A DNA stretch of 64,000 nt. Origin: DASXQK01 sp963724385. GTDB taxonomy: Bacteria > Pseudomonadota > Alphaproteobacteria > Dongiales > Dongiaceae. The position numbers and the translations under genes are program-made. A model generated the notes under the pieces. It saw only the letters and a program-made list of their open reading frames with translations. It had not been told where the DNA came from and made no database searches. The DNA lies in assembly GCA_963724385.1 (NCBI GenBank), contig CAVRUJ010000001.1, positions 1,178,001-1,242,000 of the forward strand, given 5' to 3'. This document shows positions 1 through 7,912 of this stretch, piece after piece (positions within the stretch are counted from its first letter, which is position 1; each line of letters starts with the position of its first letter).

Positions 1-620
1 AGGTCTTCCTGTTCGACGAGCCGCTCTCGAATCTCGACGCCAAGCTCAGGATCCAGGTGCGGGCAGAGATCAAGGCTCTCCAGCAGCGGCTGCGCACGAC
101 CACGATCTATGTCACCCATGACCAGGTGGAGGCGATGACATTGGCCGACTTCATCGTGGTCATGCGCGACGGCGCGATCGAACAGGTGGGAGCACCGCTC
201 GAAGTCTACGACAACCCGGCCAATGCCTTCGTCGGCGGCTTCATCGGCTCGCCGCCGATGAATCTGGTCGAGGGAGTCCTGCATTCGGACGGTGCCGGCG
301 CCTTCGTGGACGCTTCCGGCCTGCGCCTGCCCCTCGACGGCGCGGTGGGCGGCGGCGAGGGGCGCAAGGTCATCTATGGCATCCGTCCCGGCGCCTTCGC
401 GCCGGACAAGACCGACGGCCCGATCCGGGCGGAAGTCGAGGTGATCGAGCCCACGGGCGACGAACTCTTCGCCCATGTCATGGCAGGCGCGGTCAGGCTC
501 CATGTCGCCTTTGCCGGGCGCCCGGACCTGAAAGTGGGGGAAACCGTGTTTCTCCGGCCGCAGCCGGGCCGTGTCCACTTGTTCGATGCCGAAAGCGGCG
601 AGCGGATGAAGGGCTCCTGA
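1..620 (+). CDS. ABC transporter ATP-binding protein, C-terminal part (UgpC/MalK-like)
   Basis: This is the end of an ATPase subunit of a CUT1-type sugar or glycerol-3-phosphate importer, which drives substrate uptake at the inner membrane. The reading frame is open from base 3, so the N-terminus with the Walker A motif lies outside the window. Visible are the Walker B and D-loop (FLFDEPLSNLDAKLR), the H-loop (VTHDQVEAMTLAD) and then a C-terminal TOBE-type domain of about 130 residues. The stretch QVGAPLEVYDNPANAFVG is typical of the UgpC/MsmK/MalK group. The substrate cannot be told because the permeases are not in view. It converges with the PRPP synthetase gene only 13 bases away. Confidence 0.9.
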   Translation, partial: VFLFDEPLSNLDAKLRIQVRAEIKALQQRLRTTTIYVTHDQVEAMTLADFIVVMRDGAIEQVGAPLEVYDNPANAFVGGFIGSPPMNLVEGVLHSDGAGAFVDASGLRLPLDGAVGGGEGRKVIYGIRPGAFAPDKTDGPIRAEVEVIEPTGDELFAHVMAGAVRLHVAFAGRPDLKVGETVFLRPQPGRVHLFDAESGERMKGS

Positions 621-633
621 GGGCGCCGGCGGC

Positions 634-1623
634 TTAAGGGGTCGCCAGGAGCTCGGTCAGCGATCCACCCTCGTAGATCCGCCGTATTGCCTCGGCGAAC
701 AGACCCGAGCAGTCGAGCGAGACGAGCTTGTCGCGGACCGGTCCGGCGGCGAGCTCGCTGCGGGACACCGAATCCGTGATGACGATCTGCTCGATCGCCG
801 GGTCGGCCAGCGTTTCATTGGCCTTGGCGGTGAAGACGCCATGGGTGGCAGCGACACAGATGCGCGCAGCACCCTGCCTTTGGCAGGCCTGGGCGGCGCG
901 GGCGACCGTGCCACCGCTGCTGATCATGTCATCGATGATGACCACGCTGCGCCCGCCGACCTCGGCGAACAGGGTCTCGCCGGTGACTGCGCCCTGGCGG
1001 CGCTGCTTCTCCATGAAGCCCACGGAGATCGTCCGTCCCGTGACGCGGGCCAAGGCATCGCGCAAGGCCTCGGCCCGCTTCATCCCGCCGATGTCGGGGG
1101 ACAGCACGACGGCACCATCGGCCGGCAGGCGGGTCTTGAAATAATCGATGAACAGCCCGAGCGCATCGAGATGATCCGTGCGGCAGCGAAAGGCGTTCTG
1201 GAACGCGGCGAGGTTATGGACATCGAAAGTCACAACCCGGTCCGCGCCCACGGCCTCGAACAGCTGAGCGACGTAGCGCGTCGTCACCGGATCCCGAGGT
1301 TGGGTCTTCCTGTCCTTACGGGCATAGGACAGATAGGGGATCACCGCCGTCACCCTCTCCGCCGACGCATCCTTGAGCGCGCCGATGAAGAACAGCAGAC
1401 GGCAAAGCTTGTCGTTGGCGCTGGCGGTCTCGTCCCCGTTCAGGGACTGGACCACGAAGACGTCACGCCCGCGCACGTTGACCAAAGGGCGCGCCTTGTG
1501 CTCGCCCGCCTCGAACTCGCGCTCCTCATGATCGGCAAGCGCGATGCCCAGGCGTTCGCCGATCCTGGCGCCGAAGGCGCGGCTGGTGTTGAGGGCGAAG
1601 AGGCGGATCTCATGCTGGTCCAT
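634..1623 (-). CDS. prs: Ribose-phosphate pyrophosphokinase-like protein
   Basis: The 329-residue protein makes PRPP from ribose 5-phosphate and ATP, the precursor for nucleotides, histidine and tryptophan. It has the two phosphoribosyltransferase-type halves of the family. The PRPP-binding loop is visible as VVIIDDMISSGGT, and the ATP/metal region reads YLSYARKDRKTQPRDPVTTR with the conserved FDVHN following. The length is normal for the family (about 310-330). The sequence is more divergent than a housekeeping Prs (for example the N-terminus lacks the usual S-N/G pair), so it may be a second paralogue. It starts at an ATG at 1623. A further phosphoribosyltransferase is encoded nearby at 2313-2999. 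Confidence 0.8.
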   Translation of the reverse strand: MDQHEIRLFALNTSRAFGARIGERLGIALADHEEREFEAGEHKARPLVNVRGRDVFVVQSLNGDETASANDKLCRLLFFIGALKDASAERVTAVIPYLSYARKDRKTQPRDPVTTRYVAQLFEAVGADRVVTFDVHNLAAFQNAFRCRTDHLDALGLFIDYFKTRLPADGAVVLSPDIGGMKRAEALRDALARVTGRTISVGFMEKQRRQGAVTGETLFAEVGGRSVVIIDDMISSGGTVARAAQACQRQGAARICVAATHGVFTAKANETLADPAIEQIVITDSVSRSELAAGPVRDKLVSLDCSGLFAEAIRRIYEGGSLTELLATP

Positions 1624-1820
1624 TCGTCGCCTCCCCCGATGTGATCAGCCGGGGCTGGCTGCGGGATAGCGCTGGCTTGCGCGACCAGGATGACGGGCGA
1701 TGCGGTGTCGGCGCAAGCCTGGGATCGCCGACCGTGGCGCCGATCGCGCGCGCCGGCAGGCTGCGGATGACCGAAGCGCCATACCCCGACCGATCGGCCT
1801 CAAAGTATGACTTCGGATCC

Positions 1821-2276
1821 TCAGAGATGACTTTTTTCCACGTCCTCGATGGAAAGGCCGAGCTTGGCGAGACCTTCCTCGAGCTCGTCGCTAAGGTTGG
1901 GTGTACCCAGCAGATATTCTGCCGTTCGTTTGTTGTGGGCTTCGCGCGCGGCCTCCAAAGCCTGGTCCCATTCGGCCGCCTCGTAGTCGCCACGGCCAAG
2001 CCAGACCAGGGCGACGAGCTCGACCTGTTCATCCTCGTTGAGCCCTTCGATGGCTTCGACCAGCTCGGCATAGGTCGGATCGTCGGCGTAATCCTCGAGG
2101 ACCTCGCGCTGGTCGTCGTCCGTCGGGTTGGAGCCAGGATCGGGTTCGACAGGCTCGACCTTGGCATCGAACTCCCGCGCCTTGATGATGATGAAGCCGA
2201 GCTTCTCGTGGTCGATGGTGAGCTCAACCGGTTGCGGTTCTTGGTCCATGCGATCGTCCCGTTGTCTGACTGCCAT
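1821..2276 (-). CDS. DUF3775 family protein
   Basis: An acidic cytosolic protein of about 151 residues matching the DUF3775 pattern: a short N-terminal strand region (ELTIDHEKLGFIIIKAREF), an acidic linker, then a helical domain with the pattern LVALVWLGRGDYEAAEWDQA. No function is established for the family. The ATG at 2276 is preferred because AAGGA sits about eight bases upstream; an ATG eight codons further upstream (2300) is less well supplied. It lies downstream of the phosphoribosyltransferase on the same strand, 36 bases away, so the two are probably co-transcribed. Confidence 0.65.
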   Translation of the reverse strand: MAVRQRDDRMDQEPQPVELTIDHEKLGFIIIKAREFDAKVEPVEPDPGSNPTDDDQREVLEDYADDPTYAELVEAIEGLNEDEQVELVALVWLGRGDYEAAEWDQALEAAREAHNKRTAEYLLGTPNLSDELEEGLAKLGLSIEDVEKSHL

Positions 2277-2312
2277 GTTCGTTTCCTTGTTTACGCTCAT
2301 CCTTGCCCGGTC

Positions 2313-2999
2313 TCAACTTGCCGGAGGCTTGCCATCGACCGTCCTTCGCATATTTACCGCGTTCGCCGCACGGTCGAGACAGGCGATGACTTCCTCGTCG
2401 TCGACCTGGTGGAAATCCTCATAGAAGATGCTGATGGCGCCGAATTCGGAGGGCGTCGCAAGGCAGACGATCTCGTCGGCTTCGGCGCCAAGGGCGGCGA
2501 TGCTGTCGGGCGGCGCGACGGGGACGGCCAGGACGAGTCGCGCCGGGTTTCGTCGCCGGAGCGCGAGCAGGACGGCGCGCATGGAGGCCCCGGTGGCGAT
2601 GCCGTCGTCGGTGACGATGACGCTGCGCCCTGCGATTTCGACCGGTTGCCGGCCCCTGAAATAGACCTTGCGCCGGCGCTCGATCTCCTTGGCTTGCCGC
2701 GCCATCTCCTTCTCCAGATAGTCTTGGGAAATCGACAGCATGGCGACCAGGTTCTGGTCTATGACCCGATCGAGCCTGGCACCGTCGACGATGGCGCCGG
2801 CGGCAAGCTCCGGCTGCCAGGGCACGCCGATCTTGCGCACCAGCAGCACATCGAGGGGTGCGTGGAGCGCGAGCGCGATTTCGCATCCGACCGGCACGCC
2901 GCCGCGGGCGAGCCCGAGGATCACGGGGTTTTCCCGGCTGAAACGCTGAAGCTCTCGCGCCAGGCGCCGGCCGGCATCCGACCGATCCGCGAACATCAT
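2313..2999 (-). CDS. Phosphoribosyltransferase domain protein
   Basis: A 228-residue type I phosphoribosyltransferase-fold protein. The N-terminal part reads MMFADRSDAGRRLARELQ, a common start of the stand-alone PRTase/predicted amidophosphoribosyltransferase-like group, and the PRPP loop is VIVTDDGIATGASMRA. The substrate base is unknown. Members of this group often sit near stress genes or PRPP synthetase-like genes, as here (634-1623). It is the upstream gene of a leftward pair with the DUF3775 gene. A divergent gene on the other strand begins at 3155. Confidence 0.75.
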   Translation of the reverse strand: MMFADRSDAGRRLARELQRFSRENPVILGLARGGVPVGCEIALALHAPLDVLLVRKIGVPWQPELAAGAIVDGARLDRVIDQNLVAMLSISQDYLEKEMARQAKEIERRRKVYFRGRQPVEIAGRSVIVTDDGIATGASMRAVLLALRRRNPARLVLAVPVAPPDSIAALGAEADEIVCLATPSEFGAISIFYEDFHQVDDEEVIACLDRAANAVNMRRTVDGKPPAS

Positions 3000-3154
3000 G
3001 TCCTGCTCTTCCCTCCTGGCCCCGGAGTCTGGCCTCCCGCGGCACCCTCGCCTTGACCCAGATCAACGGCCGGCGCCGGCCCGGGCTTCGCACCGCAAGG
3101 AGGGGAGTGCTATAGTCGGGCCACGCGATCCCGCGCTCGATTGGGTAGCGAGCG

Positions 3155-3781
3155 ATGGCCCAGGCTTGGTGCAAGCGGATTCTCTTGATCCTGGCGGCGC
3201 TGCTTCTGCCGGCAGCCCTGCTTCGCGCAGCGACGACCGATGCCACGGGACCGGCGGGCGGCTCACTGGCCGGCCAGCTTCTGGTCGCCTCGCCCCAGAT
3301 CGACGGGCCGCCCTTCTATCACACGGTAATCCTGATCGTGTCCCATGACAGCACCGGGGCGCTGGGCATCGTCATCAATCAGCCGTTGGAGGAGCGTTCG
3401 CTTGCCAGCGTCCTGGAGGGCGTGGGCATCAAGGACAGCGGCGCACAGGGCAGCATCCTCATCTTCGCCGGCGGACCGGTCGAGCCCGAGGCCGGCTTCG
3501 TCATCCACAGCAGCGACTATCACGATGCCAAGACCTTGGACATCGACGGCCATGTGGCCATGACCTCGAGCACGCAGATCCTGCGCGATATGGGCCACAA
3601 CAAGGGCCCGAAGAAGAGCTTGGTCGCCTTCGGCTATGCCGGCTGGGGGCCGGGCCAGCTGGAAGCCGAGCTTGCGCGCCACGACTGGTTCACCGAGCCC
3701 GAGAACCCGAAGCTTGTCTTCGACGACGACCGGGGCGGACTGTGGGACGAAGCGATGGCGCGACGGACCAGGGATCTCTGA
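3155..3781 (+). CDS. YqgE/AlgH family protein
   Basis: A 208-residue member of the UPF0301 (YqgE/AlgH) family, whose biochemical role is not settled. Diagnostic segments are LLVASPQIDGPPFYHTVILI, DSTGALGIVINQPL, FAGGPVEPEAGFVIH and YAGWGPGQLEAEL, in the usual order. It is slightly longer than typical because of an N-terminal hydrophobic stretch (about residues 6-20) that looks like a signal sequence or membrane anchor; most family members lack one. An internal start near GGSLAGQLL would give the usual length, so the signal-like region may be an over-extension. It converges with the glutathione S-transferase gene. Confidence 0.82.
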   Translation: MAQAWCKRILLILAALLLPAALLRAATTDATGPAGGSLAGQLLVASPQIDGPPFYHTVILIVSHDSTGALGIVINQPLEERSLASVLEGVGIKDSGAQGSILIFAGGPVEPEAGFVIHSSDYHDAKTLDIDGHVAMTSSTQILRDMGHNKGPKKSLVAFGYAGWGPGQLEAELARHDWFTEPENPKLVFDDDRGGLWDEAMARRTRDL

Positions 3782-3822
3782 AGGGTCGGCCCGCTGCGAT
3801 CGGATCGATGAAGTGGCACCGG

Positions 3823-4467
3823 TCAGGCCTGGCTTCGCCCTCTCAGCTCCTCGAAGGACGTCATGACGTTCTTTCGAAAGGCCGGACGCTGGCCGAGCCT
3901 CGCGTACCAAGCAGCGAAATTCGCCAACTGAGGGCGCTCCACGTCCATCTGATGGTAGCGATAGAGGGTGACGCCGATGGGGATGTCGGCCAGCGACAGG
4001 CGATCGCCCAAGAGGAAGGCGCGGCCGGCGAGCAGGCGGTCCAGCAGCCGGTAATGCTCGGCCAGAAGCTGGGCATGTTGCTTGATCGCCGCCGGGTTGC
4101 GGCGCTCGGGCGGGGTCCTGACGGCGGCCCAGAACAGGCCATAGAAGTCCGGCGCCAGAGTCGTCTGCATCCAGTCCATCCACTGGTCGGCCTGGGCACG
4201 GGCGCCGGGATCCTTGTCCCACAGGTTGCCCTCGCTGTAGCGGGCGGCGAGGTAGCGCAGGACGGCGTTGCTCTCCCACACGACGACGCCGTCATCCTCG
4301 ATGGTCGGTATCCGGGCGTTGGGGTTGAGGGCGCGATAGGCCGGGGCGTCGAGGCCCCCGAAACGTCCCCCAACGTCGATGCGCTCATAAGCGAGGCCGA
4401 TCTCATCCGCCAGCCAGAGAACCTTCTGCACATTGGCCGAGGTGCTACGGCCCCAGATCTTCAGCAT
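3823..4467 (-). CDS. Glutathione S-transferase family protein
   Basis: A 214-residue cytosolic GST: an N-terminal thioredoxin-like domain beginning MLKIWGRSTSANVQKVLWL, the conserved cis-proline region NPNARIPTIEDDG, the ES pair that binds the glutathione gamma-glutamyl group (VVVWESNAVLRYL), and a helical C-terminal domain with the LADIPIG segment and its N-capping Asp. The start at 4467 gives a normal family length; the frame stays open upstream but without GST-like sequence. The substrate is unknown. It is divergent from the lytic transglycosylase gene that begins at 4668. Confidence 0.85.
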   Translation of the reverse strand: MLKIWGRSTSANVQKVLWLADEIGLAYERIDVGGRFGGLDAPAYRALNPNARIPTIEDDGVVVWESNAVLRYLAARYSEGNLWDKDPGARAQADQWMDWMQTTLAPDFYGLFWAAVRTPPERRNPAAIKQHAQLLAEHYRLLDRLLAGRAFLLGDRLSLADIPIGVTLYRYHQMDVERPQLANFAAWYARLGQRPAFRKNVMTSFEELRGRSQA

Positions 4468-4667
4468 GGCGAACCCCTTTGTCTTTCGAGTGGGGAGCGC
4501 AGACGAGGCCGGCTCCGCCGCGCCGGAGGATACGCCAAGCCCGCGGGCGATGCACGTTGGCGCCAAACGCCCTCACCGAATTGTTGTGATGGCCAAGCAG
4601 TGTCCCTTTGGTTGCCGATTTCGGATAGGATTTGCGCTCAAATCCAAGGGCTACAGCGGGACATGTC

Positions 4668-5756
4668 ATGTCGCAGAAGGTCGGGGAAATGGGACTCGCG
4701 CGCGGATGTGCCGTCCTGATCGTTGCTTTGGCTTTGGGCGCTTGCGCATCGGCGCCGGCTAGGGCGCCCAAGACGCAGGCCGCGAGTGCCGCGACATCCG
4801 CGAGCCCGGCTGCCCCGACGGTCGCCGCGGGCCCCGCATTCGATGCCTGGCTCGCCGGCCTGCGCCAGGAGGCCGCGGCCCGAGGAATTTCCAATCCCAC
4901 TTTGGACGCGGCGCTCAAGGGGCTGCAGCCGATCCAGGAGATCATCGATCTCGAGCACAAGCAGCCGGAGCGGACGATGACCTTCGCCGAGTATCGTTCC
5001 CGCGTGGTCAGTGACCAGCGGGTGGCCAAGGGCCAGGAGATGCTGGCGGAGTACAGGCCGATGCTGGAAAAGGTCGCGGCGACCTACGGCGTGCAGCCGC
5101 AGTTCATCGTCGCGCTCTGGGGCGTGGAATCCGACTATGGCCGCTACACCGGGGGCTATCCGGTGATCGGCGCGTTGGCCACGCTGGCGTACGGCGGCGA
5201 GCGCCAGGACATGTTCCGCAAGGAGTTGATCGACGCGCTACGCATCGTGGACGAGAAGGACGTCCAGCCCGAGGCCATGACCGGCTCCTGGGCCGGCGCC
5301 ATGGGCCAATGCCAGTTCCTGCCTTCGACCTTCCTCGGCTATGCCGTCGATTTCGACGGATCGGGCCGGCGCGACATCTGGGCCGACCAGGCCAACGTCT
5401 TCGCCTCGATCGCCAACTACCTCGCGAGCCTGCAATGGAACGCCGGCCAGAGCTGGGGCTGGGAAGTCCGCCTGCCCGCGGGGATTGACGAAAACCTGAT
5501 CGGCCTCAAGGTCCAGAAGCAGGCCTCGGAATGGCAGGCGCTCGGCGTCCGCAATCTCGACGGCAGCAAGCTCGCCGCCATGGACGTGCCGCTCTCGCTC
5601 ATTGCACCCGACGGCCCAAGCGGGCCCGGCTATCTCGTCTATCCCAATTTCCAAGCCGTCATGAAGTGGAACCGGTCGACCTATTTCGCGACCACGGTCG
5701 GCCTGCTGGCTGATCGCATCGCCAAGGTCCAGGCCTCGGCGCTGTCGGGCAGTTGA
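4668..5756 (+). CDS. Lytic murein transglycosylase, MltB-type lipoprotein
   Basis: A 362-residue peptidoglycan lytic transglycosylase (GH103/MltB type) that cleaves the MurNAc-GlcNAc bond with formation of 1,6-anhydro-MurNAc. The N-terminus carries a lipoprotein signal (VALALGAC lipobox), so it is probably anchored in the outer membrane. The catalytic Glu is in the segment ALWGVESDYGRYTGGYPV, followed by the family motifs GSWAGAMGQCQFLPSTF and DGSGRRDIW. It lacks a C-terminal peptidoglycan-binding domain, ending just after the catalytic fold. The ATG at 4668 is chosen; an ATG seven codons downstream is a possible alternative. A GC hairpin follows directly. Confidence 0.85.
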   Translation: MSQKVGEMGLARGCAVLIVALALGACASAPARAPKTQAASAATSASPAAPTVAAGPAFDAWLAGLRQEAAARGISNPTLDAALKGLQPIQEIIDLEHKQPERTMTFAEYRSRVVSDQRVAKGQEMLAEYRPMLEKVAATYGVQPQFIVALWGVESDYGRYTGGYPVIGALATLAYGGERQDMFRKELIDALRIVDEKDVQPEAMTGSWAGAMGQCQFLPSTFLGYAVDFDGSGRRDIWADQANVFASIANYLASLQWNAGQSWGWEVRLPAGIDENLIGLKVQKQASEWQALGVRNLDGSKLAAMDVPLSLIAPDGPSGPGYLVYPNFQAVMKWNRSTYFATTVGLLADRIAKVQASALSGS

Positions 5757-5757
5757 A

Positions 5758-5775
5758 CCGGCGGAGAGCCGCCGG
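5758..5775. terminator. GC-rich hairpin between convergent genes
   Basis: A perfect 7-bp stem (CCGGCGG / CCGCCGG) with an AGAG loop lies between the convergent transglycosylase and membrane protein genes. There is no T-run on either side, so it is at best a weak or Rho-assisted terminator. Confidence 0.35.
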
Positions 5776-5777
5776 GA

Positions 5778-6236
5778 TCACGATCCCCGCGAAAAGCCTG
5801 GGTGGGCGGCTTTCTTCTGGCTCAGACGATAAACCAGGGCGGTCCCCAGCCCCCAAAGCCCGTTGATCGCAAAGCCGAGGACGATGCGGCGAAGATCCAT
5901 CCAGTCGGCCAGATTGCTGCCCTTGATCGGCGTTACCACCAAGGCTGCAACCAGGGTCGGCATGACGCCGCCGAAGAGGACGGCGAACCACAGCCGATCC
6001 AATTCCCGCCGCCGGTCCATAAGGCTAACAAGGACGATGCCCCAAACTCCGCCCCAGAAGGCCAGCGAGATGAACTGCGGCACGCCGAAGGGCGGCACGG
6101 GTCGCGTCGAATAGGGCGCGAAGGGAACCAGCCCCAGCCCATGCAAGACCAGCAGGAAGGTTTGGTGAAACAGGAGCGTGCCGACGACGCCACCGACGAA
6201 GCCGATCAGCCCTATGCGCAAGCTGCGATTGCCCAT
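5778..6236 (-). CDS. Hypothetical four-helix membrane protein
   Basis: A 152-residue inner membrane protein with about four predicted membrane segments (residues near 8-28, 44-68, 82-104 and 122-142) and an intervening loop with Pro/Phe-rich sequence. No catalytic motif is recognised. The ATG at 6236 starts right before the first hydrophobic segment (MGNRSLRIGLIGFVGGVVG) and is preferred over an upstream ATG. Function unknown. Confidence 0.65.
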   Translation of the reverse strand: MGNRSLRIGLIGFVGGVVGTLLFHQTFLLVLHGLGLVPFAPYSTRPVPPFGVPQFISLAFWGGVWGIVLVSLMDRRRELDRLWFAVLFGGVMPTLVAALVVTPIKGSNLADWMDLRRIVLGFAINGLWGLGTALVYRLSQKKAAHPGFSRGS

Positions 6237-6407
6237 GGCGGGTCTCCTTCCGATTTCGTCTGGCAAGAGACAAGCAGGAACTGGCCCATCTCGCCAATTA
6301 CGCCTGCGTTATCTTGGGCGGCAGCGGCCGGGATCGGGCAGAAGGAGCTTCCGGCCCTAGGCCCCGCCCTCTATACTGCCCGCCGCGCAGCCCGTCTGAG
6401 GATAAAA

Positions 6408-7172
6408 ATGAAGCGTTGTCAAGGGGTTATGGTCCTGCTTGCCGGCCTCGTCCTGGTCCTGCCGGGAAGCTTGATGGCGCAGACCGCAACGAGCCAGACG
6501 ACGCCTGCCCAGGCGCCGTCGCCTCTCGACCCGATCGCCCAGGCATGCTCGAACGATCCCAACCCGGACAGGCGGATCGCGGCCTGCAACCAGCTCATTG
6601 CCGCCCTTCCCAAGGGCGACCCAAGGATTTACCGGATCTTGGATGCCCGCGGCGTCGCTTACTTTTCCAAGGGCGAGGTCGACCACGCGATCCTCGACTA
6701 TGACGCGGCCATCAAGCTGAACCCGAGGGATCCCGTCGCCTACAACAACCGCGCCTTTGCGCATTTCGCCCAGAGCCAGCTCGATCTGGCGATCCAGGAC
6801 TATAATTCCGCCATCGCGATCGCCCCGAAGGACAGCGTCGCCTACACCAACAGAGGCTACGTCTATTTCACGGCCGGCATGCAGGGCCAGGCGATCCAGG
6901 ATTTCAGCACGGCCATCAAGATCAGCCCGCAGTATATCGACGCCTATCACCAGCGAGGCGTGGCCTACTACATACTGGGCAAATACGCGCCGGCTTATGC
7001 CGACTTCAATTCGGCCCTCAAGCTCAACCCCAAGGAGGCGGACTCGTATTATTTGCGCTCCTTGGCAGGCCGCAAGCTCGGCCGGCTGAGCGATGCGGAT
7101 CGCGACCTGGCAACCGCGCGCCAGCTTGATCCCCATATCGAAGCCGAGATGGGCAAGATCGGCCTCAAGTGA
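6408..7172 (+). CDS. Secreted TPR-repeat protein
   Basis: A 254-residue protein with a cleavable signal peptide (MKRCQGVMVLLAGLVLVLPG, ending near LMAQ) and then about five tetratricopeptide repeats from residue 70 onward (for example YFSKGEVDHAILDYDAAI, AYNNRAFAHFAQSQLDLAIQ, AYTNRGYVYFTAGMQGQAIQ). It is probably a periplasmic scaffold for protein-protein contact. A short Cys-containing region (IAQACSNDPNPDRRIAACNQL) precedes the repeats, as in many alphaproteobacterial SEL1/TPR proteins. The ATG at 6408 is chosen because the signal peptide begins there and a GAGGA lies upstream. No partner is evident from the neighbours. Confidence 0.8.
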   Translation: MKRCQGVMVLLAGLVLVLPGSLMAQTATSQTTPAQAPSPLDPIAQACSNDPNPDRRIAACNQLIAALPKGDPRIYRILDARGVAYFSKGEVDHAILDYDAAIKLNPRDPVAYNNRAFAHFAQSQLDLAIQDYNSAIAIAPKDSVAYTNRGYVYFTAGMQGQAIQDFSTAIKISPQYIDAYHQRGVAYYILGKYAPAYADFNSALKLNPKEADSYYLRSLAGRKLGRLSDADRDLATARQLDPHIEAEMGKIGLK

Positions 7173-7219
7173 CGAATCCAAGCTTCGCGTTGGCGCGATC
7201 GCCGCTCTCGCGCCTAATA

Positions 7220-7325
7220 CCGACTTTCGTAGAAAGTCGGTACATCGTCTTGAGTTTCAGTATCGGATTCACGCAGAAATTCGCGACAATGCCCCGAGTT
7301 CACGAATTTCTGCGATCCGATACTG
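7220..7325. repeat. Double palindromic intergenic element
   Basis: Two inverted repeats in about 106 bp of non-coding sequence. The first (7220-7240) is an 8-bp stem CCGACTTT / AAAGTCGG around CGTAG. The second (7258-7325) pairs CAGTATCGGA with TCCGATACTG and, inside, CGCAGAAATTCG with CGAATTTCTGCG, leaving a central loop of about 16 bases. The size and double-hairpin plan resemble dispersed palindromic elements of alphaproteobacteria, but whether it is repeated in this genome cannot be seen here. The first hairpin could also end transcription of the TPR gene. Confidence 0.5.
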
Positions 7326-7434
7326 CACGGGCCGCAATCATCGAAATGCCATGGTCTCGCCATGGCGAGGTCATCGAGCCGGTCTATGAATTCAACTCTG
7401 AGGCGGCCGAACTCGGCGCCTTGAGGAGGTTCAC

Positions 7435-7563
7435 ATGGCTCGCCTGCGCTTCTGGCTCGGACGCCTAATGGAGGCCCGGCGCGCCGCGCGCGACGCCCGG
7501 CTCTTCGCGCGCATCGTCGACGAGCGGGAAGCGCGCCGGATGACCCTCGATCGGACGGCCTGA
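7435..7563 (+). CDS. Small basic protein (42 residues)
   Basis: A short open frame preceded by a near-perfect ribosome binding site (TTGAGGAGG, six bases before the ATG). The product, beginning MARLRFWLGRLMEARRAARD, is strongly basic and probably one amphipathic helix. No family is recognised. The strong binding site is the only real evidence. Confidence 0.45.
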   Translation: MARLRFWLGRLMEARRAARDARLFARIVDEREARRMTLDRTA

Positions 7564-7613
7564 CGGCAGCCGGCTGGTTGACTGGCCGGACATGGCCGGC
7601 GCAGCATTCGCCG

Positions 7614-7799
7614 ATGAGCAAGAAAGAGCCTGATGAAGCGGCCGCAACGGGTCGGCCAGCCCTGTCCGAGGAAGGCCGTCGTGCTGCCAGGACCAGAAGC
7701 GATCGTCAGGCCGCCGCCTTGCGCGAGAACCTGCTGAAGCGCAAGCGCCAGCAACGGGCCCGTGACAAGGCGCCTGCACCCTTTCCCACCGACAGCTGA
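7614..7799 (+). CDS. Small Arg/Lys-rich protein upstream of murA
   Basis: A 61-residue cytosolic protein, highly charged, with the helical core QAAALRENLLKRKRQQRAR. Short proteins with this kind of core are commonly found just upstream of murA in Rhodospirillales-type genomes. The function is unknown. It starts at the ATG at 7614; the upstream part of the frame has no protein-like character. Confidence 0.6.
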   Translation: MSKKEPDEAAATGRPALSEEGRRAARTRSDRQAAALRENLLKRKRQQRARDKAPAPFPTDS

Positions 7800-7912
7800 G
7801 GTTTTCGCGCAGCGCCGCCCGGCGCTGGCGCTTGAGGCCCCGACCCGCATCAAGTAGAACCCGAAAGCAGGCTTCCCGCGGCTGAGCCGCGAGAGGTCGC
7901 ATCAGGAGACGC

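Noticed and set aside
1641..3056. A 471-codon rightward frame opposite the DUF3775 and phosphoribosyltransferase genes
   Set aside because: It is an antisense shadow; the leftward genes have clear family motifs.
7169..7468. A 99-codon rightward frame across the palindromic element
   Set aside because: It runs through two hairpins and has no protein-like pattern; the short gene at 7435 has the only good ribosome binding site.
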